Part shown: positions 61,108 to 64,000 of the stretch, piece after piece
Position numbering within the stretch: position 1 is the stretch's first letter
Layout: each line of letters starts with the position of its first letter
Origin: Chitinimonas_A lacunae
GTDB taxonomy: Bacteria; Pseudomonadota; Gammaproteobacteria; Burkholderiales; Chitinimonadaceae
DNA: 64,000 bases
NCBI RefSeq assembly: GCF_042650885.1
Contig: NZ_JBHSBU010000001.1
Span: forward strand, 2,170,001-2,234,000
Direction: 5' to 3'
Program-made: the position numbers and the translations under genes
Notes under the pieces: generated by a model
Told to the model about the DNA's origin: nothing
Seen by the model: only the letters and a program-made list of their open reading frames with translations
Databases searched by the model: none

Positions 61108-61650
61108 ATGGAAACCCGTCACGCCCCCACCGCTTTAGGCTTCGTCGCCCAGCACGGCGATCTGGAAGCCGCCTTTGCCGCCACCCGCGCCCAACTGGCC
61201 GAACTGCATGTCGATATGGATGTCGGCCTGTCGCGCAGTCAGGAAATCTCCGCCGAAATGCTGGCCCGTCTTGCCGCCCTGCAAGAACGCCAGGGCGACC
61301 TTGAAGGCGCTTACCGTTCCATCCGCGCCGCCGCTTTGTGGGGCCAGCGCGAAGAGGAATATGTCTTCCAGGCCGGCCGCCTGGCCATCGCCTGCGGCCG
61401 TTATGAAGAAGCTGGCCTGCTGTGGAACCGCAATGCGATCAGCCAGTTCTCCAGCGCGACTTGCGCCCGCATCGGCGCTGCCTGCCGTCAGTTCATGGCC
61501 GAGCACGCCGACGAAACCGGCGCCGCCTTTACGCTGGCCCGTATCTGCCGTGATGTCCTGCGCGGTGCCAGCCTCGGCGGCCAAAGCCTGATGAGCGCGC
61601 TGCGCCCCAACCGGCGCGACGACGGCCAGAACGAAAGCCTGGCCTGTTGA
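61108..61650 (+). CDS. Unknown helical protein, TPR-like
   Basis: The 180-residue Ala-rich protein is mostly helical with TPR-like pairs: EMLARLAALQERQGDLEGAY then YVFQAGRLAIACGRYEEAGL. It has no signal or membrane segment and ends QNESLAC. The family is not recognised. It lies alone after a long non-coding interval and is followed by a strong terminator, so it is transcribed as one gene. Confidence 0.7.
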   Translation: METRHAPTALGFVAQHGDLEAAFAATRAQLAELHVDMDVGLSRSQEISAEMLARLAALQERQGDLEGAYRSIRAAALWGQREEEYVFQAGRLAIACGRYEEAGLLWNRNAISQFSSATCARIGAACRQFMAEHADETGAAFTLARICRDVLRGASLGGQSLMSALRPNRRDDGQNESLAC

Positions 61651-61695
61651 GTGCCACGTCGGCGCCGGTGTGCTGACCACCACCGCCAGGACATA

Positions 61696-61732
61696 AAAAA
61701 AGCGCCGCTGGGCTTCTGCCCCGGCGCTTTTT
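61696..61732. terminator. Bidirectional terminator
   Basis: An 11-bp stem (aaaaagcgccg with cggcgcttttt) with A and T tracts on both sides. It serves the unknown plus-strand gene and pgeF on minus. Confidence 0.9.
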
Positions 61733-61747
61733 CCATGCCATCTTCAG

Positions 61748-62497
61748 CTATTCCAGCCACACCAGACAGGCCATCCGCCCGGTCCGGCCGTCACGACGAT
61801 AGGAAAAATACCGTTCAGCCTCACTGACGGTACACGCCCCGCCACCGTAAACCCTTTCCACACCCAGGGCCGCGAGCCGCAGACGGGCCAATCGATACAG
61901 ATCAGCCCACCATTTGCCCGGTAGGCCGGTTGGCCGAAACGCCATTTCAGCCGCCGCATCGTGGGCAAGAAACGCTTCCCTTACCTCCGCTCCCACCTCA
62001 AACGCCTCGGGGCCGATCGCCGGTCCCAACCAGGCCGACAACCCGGCCGCCCCGCCCAGCTTCTCAACCGTGGCTTCCAGTACTCCCCCGGCCAGGCCAC
62101 GCCAACCTGCATGGGCCGCACCGACAGCGCTGCCGTCGTCCCGGGCAAACAGCACAGGCAGACAATCGGCGGTCAGGACAGCACAGACCCGACCTGGAGC
62201 GAACGCCACAGCGGCATCGGCTTCAGGAGCCTCCTGCGCCACCTGGGCCACATCGATCACCTCGAGGCCATGGACCTGCCGCAACCAGACCGGCTGGCCC
62301 GGCAAGGACCGACGCAGCAAGGACCGATTGGCCGCCACCGCCGCCGGATCGTCACCGACATGGTCACCCAGATTCAGACTTCGATAAGGCGGCAGACTGA
62401 CGCCACCGTCACGCGTGCTATAGAGCGCGCCCACCCCGGGCGGCAGCGGCCAATCCGGCCGCAGCAATCCGGGAGTTTTGCCGGGTTCGGGTGCCAC
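61748..62497 (-). CDS. pgeF: Purine nucleoside phosphorylase-like laccase-domain protein PgeF (YfiH)
   Basis: The 249-residue protein has the YfiH signatures WLRQVHGLEVIDVAQ near residue 73, VLTADCLPVLFARDD near residue 108 and GAAHAGWRGLAGGVL near residue 126, with the Cys and two His of the metal site. The family is linked to purine nucleoside and peptidoglycan amino acid processing. A GTG start is preferred, since AAGGAG lies 5 bases upstream and the frame before it is AT-rich. It lies 108 bp downstream of rluD. Confidence 0.9.
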   Translation of the reverse strand: MAPEPGKTPGLLRPDWPLPPGVGALYSTRDGGVSLPPYRSLNLGDHVGDDPAAVAANRSLLRRSLPGQPVWLRQVHGLEVIDVAQVAQEAPEADAAVAFAPGRVCAVLTADCLPVLFARDDGSAVGAAHAGWRGLAGGVLEATVEKLGGAAGLSAWLGPAIGPEAFEVGAEVREAFLAHDAAAEMAFRPTGLPGKWWADLYRLARLRLAALGVERVYGGGACTVSEAERYFSYRRDGRTGRMACLVWLE

Positions 62498-62549
62498 GTT
62501 TTCTCCTTGAGGAAAGCCTCTGCTTGAAATTAAAGAAATAGGAATAAAT

Positions 62550-62580
62550 TCTGCAAGATAAGTAGCCGTATATACATAAA
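62550..62580 (+). repeat. Dispersed AT-rich intergenic element, copy 3
   Basis: tctgcaagataagtagccgt followed by atatacataaa matches the copies at 19204 and 38904. It overlaps the hairpin at 62564-62597. Confidence 0.4.
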
Positions 62581-62597
62581 AATACATATATACGGCT
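62564..62597 (-). terminator. AT-rich hairpin between rluD and pgeF
   Basis: An 11-bp stem (agccgtatata with tatatacggct, 12-base loop) lies 8 bp past the rluD stop. It may end rluD transcription; there is no clean T-run. Confidence 0.45.
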
Positions 62598-62605
62598 CTA
62601 CCACT

Positions 62606-63604
62606 TCAATCTTCGGCTTCCAGGTCGGCCTGCAACGCTGCCAGCAAAGTCACCATGTCGGTCGGCAATTCGGCCTTCCAGCCAAGCAGCCGTCCATCGT
62701 CAGGATGAAGCAAGGCCAACTCTGCAGCGTGCAGGGCCTGCCGGTTGAATTGTTGCAGCACAGTGGCCAGCGCCGACGTGACAGCAGGCGGGCGGCCGCC
62801 GTAGACCGGATCGGCCGCCAGGGCATGGCCGATTGACTGCATATGCACCCGGATCTGATGGGTACGGCCGGTTTCGAGCTTGCATTGCACCAGGGTATGG
62901 TTGCGGTAGCGCATCAGCACGCGGTAATGGGTGATGGCCGGTTTGCCGTGTTCCACCACCGCCATCTTGAGCCGGTCGCGCGGATGACGGCCGATCGGCC
63001 GGTCGATGGTAGCGTCGGTATTGAGGCGTCCCTGCGCCACCGCCAGATAGAGCCGCGTCACGCTGCGCGCCTGGAGTTGGCGCACCAGATGGGTCTGGGC
63101 GGTCAGCGTGCGCGCCACCACCATCAGGCCGCTGGTGTCCTTGTCGAGCCGATGCACAATGCCGGCGCGCGGCAGCTGGGCCAGATCGGGATAGCGGTAA
63201 AGCAAGCCATTGAGTAAGGTGCCGGACCAGTTTCCGGCCGCCGGATGAACCACCAGGCCCGCCGGCTTGTCGATGACCACGAGACTTGCATCCTCGTAGA
63301 TCACCGGAAAGTCGACCGGCTCGGGCTGAAAAGCCTGGACCTGCGGATCAGTCTCGATCTCGACCGTCACGGATTCGCCACCCCAGACCTTGGTCTTGGG
63401 CGCGACCACCCGACCGTCGAGCAGGACACGCCCACTCTCGATCCAGCGCACCAAGCGGCTGCGCGAATAGTCGGTCAACAGACTGGCCAGGGCGGCATCA
63501 AAACGAATTCCGGCCGCAGAGGCCGGAATGTCGAGGTTTAGGCGTTCGCCCGAATCGCTATAATCTTCGGTTTCTAGACCGGATTCCAAAATGGGGTCGT
63601 TCAT
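62606..63604 (-). CDS. rluD: Ribosomal large subunit pseudouridine synthase D
   Basis: The 332-residue protein has an N-terminal S4 domain (ALASLLTDYSRSRLVRWIES) and a pseudouridine synthase domain. The catalytic Asp is in GIVHRLDKDTSGLMVVAR near residue 155, followed by ETGRTHQIRVHM. It modifies helix 69 of 23S rRNA. Its ATG overlaps the bamD ATG on the other strand, so each leader lies within the other gene. Confidence 0.94.
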   Translation of the reverse strand: MNDPILESGLETEDYSDSGERLNLDIPASAAGIRFDAALASLLTDYSRSRLVRWIESGRVLLDGRVVAPKTKVWGGESVTVEIETDPQVQAFQPEPVDFPVIYEDASLVVIDKPAGLVVHPAAGNWSGTLLNGLLYRYPDLAQLPRAGIVHRLDKDTSGLMVVARTLTAQTHLVRQLQARSVTRLYLAVAQGRLNTDATIDRPIGRHPRDRLKMAVVEHGKPAITHYRVLMRYRNHTLVQCKLETGRTHQIRVHMQSIGHALAADPVYGGRPPAVTSALATVLQQFNRQALHAAELALLHPDDGRLLGWKAELPTDMVTLLAALQADLEAED

Positions 63605-64000
63605 GACACGTATTTTACCCGCTCTTGTCGCCGGCCTGCTGCTCGCTGGTTGCAGCACCATCGGCAAGCCCGAGGAACCCAAGACCGCCAGTGCGGAAGA
63701 AATGTACCGCGAGGCCCAGCAGGAACTGAGCGAAGGCAACTATGCCTCAGCGGTCAAGCGGTTCGAAGCCCTGTCGGCCCGTTACCCTTATGGTCGCTAT
63801 GCCCAGCAAGCCGAACTGGAAATCGCCTACGCCAACTACAAGGACCAGGAACCCACCCTGGCATTGGCGGCAGTCGATCGCTTTATCAAGCAGTATCCGG
63901 CCCATCCGAGCGTGGACTACGCCTACTATCTCAAGGGCCTGATCAACTTCCTGGAAGACCGCACCCTGTTTGCAGCGATCTCGCGGCAGGATCTGTCGGA
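63603..64000 (+). CDS. bamD: Outer membrane assembly lipoprotein BamD (partial)
   Basis: The first 132 residues are in the window. They hold a lipoprotein signal (ILPALVAGLLLAGCSTIGKP) and TPR repeats such as MYREAQQELSEGNYASAVKR and KRFEALSARYPYGRYAQQAE. BamD is the essential TPR lipoprotein of the BAM complex that inserts outer membrane beta-barrels. The gene runs off the window end. Its ATG shares two bases with the start of rluD. Confidence 0.93.
   Translation, partial: MTRILPALVAGLLLAGCSTIGKPEEPKTASAEEMYREAQQELSEGNYASAVKRFEALSARYPYGRYAQQAELEIAYANYKDQEPTLALAAVDRFIKQYPAHPSVDYAYYLKGLINFLEDRTLFAAISRQDLS

Noticed and set aside
1..64000. CRISPR array, prophage or defence island
   Set aside because: No regularly spaced direct repeats, phage structural genes, restriction systems or clear toxin-antitoxin pairs were seen on either strand.

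Overview
The window is a continuous stretch of a GC-rich bacterial chromosome. The gene neighbourhoods point to a Betaproteobacterium, plausibly in or near the Neisseriales. Supporting this are the fmdB-DUF502-aspS block, a caa3-type cytochrome oxidase locus with the small DUF2909, DUF2970 and 36-residue assembly proteins typical of that class, the rluD/bamD/pgeF cluster, and a BPH-like proteasome homologue. The genus cannot be fixed from sequence reading alone.

Layout. 1-5 kb holds the macromolecular synthesis group rpsU, a YqeY-like gene, dnaG and rpoD, all on the minus strand. 5-10 kb has rsgA, phhB and an M48 peptidase on minus, diverging from orn, pncC, an HslV/BPH-like Ntn hydrolase and hslO on plus. 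10.7-14.3 kb has a secreted transglutaminase-like protein diverging from a secreted sialidase-like propeller. 14.5-17.4 kb is aspS-DUF502-fmdB. 17.6-22.3 kb holds a TetR regulator, a TauE-type permease, a DUF2726 protein, tRNA-Thr(TGT), a ferredoxin-flavin reductase and an SDR protein. 22.8-32.4 kb has ycgR followed by a large cytochrome c oxidase locus: structural genes ctaC, ctaD and ctaE, the copper factors CtaG and Sco, the heme A factors CtaA and CyoE, SURF1 and small membrane proteins. 32.6-38.8 kb has dedA-bioC-bioD, yajC-secD-secF and an HTH protein.

39.2-42.9 kb is an apparently intact cryptic Tn3-family transposon with 38-bp inverted repeats, a 5-bp GATAA target duplication, tnpA, tnpR and a res-like region, and no cargo. 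43-49 kb is a run of single-gene functions: cobalamin adenosyltransferase, an RSH-like HD protein, YbaK, a phosphopantetheinyl transferase, SelO, a GNAT acetyltransferase, an EAL protein and a small RHH-like protein. Degraded IS fragments follow at 49.15-49.45 kb. 49.6-56.9 kb has a divergent MocR regulator and FMN-binding oxidase pair, a hemerythrin, recQ, rtcB and a membrane protein. 57.1-60.4 kb is a zinc uptake operon, zur - a 38-residue membrane ORF - znuC - znuB - znuA, behind two Zur-like palindromes. 61-64 kb has an unknown gene, pgeF, rluD and the start of bamD, whose start codon overlaps that of rluD on the other strand.

Signals not explained by ordinary genes include a family of short AT-rich intergenic elements, two short related coding relics at 10.5 and 22.6 kb, an 8-C tract directly before the orn start, and a 17-bp perfect hairpin after the hemerythrin gene. 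No CRISPR array, prophage or defence island was seen.
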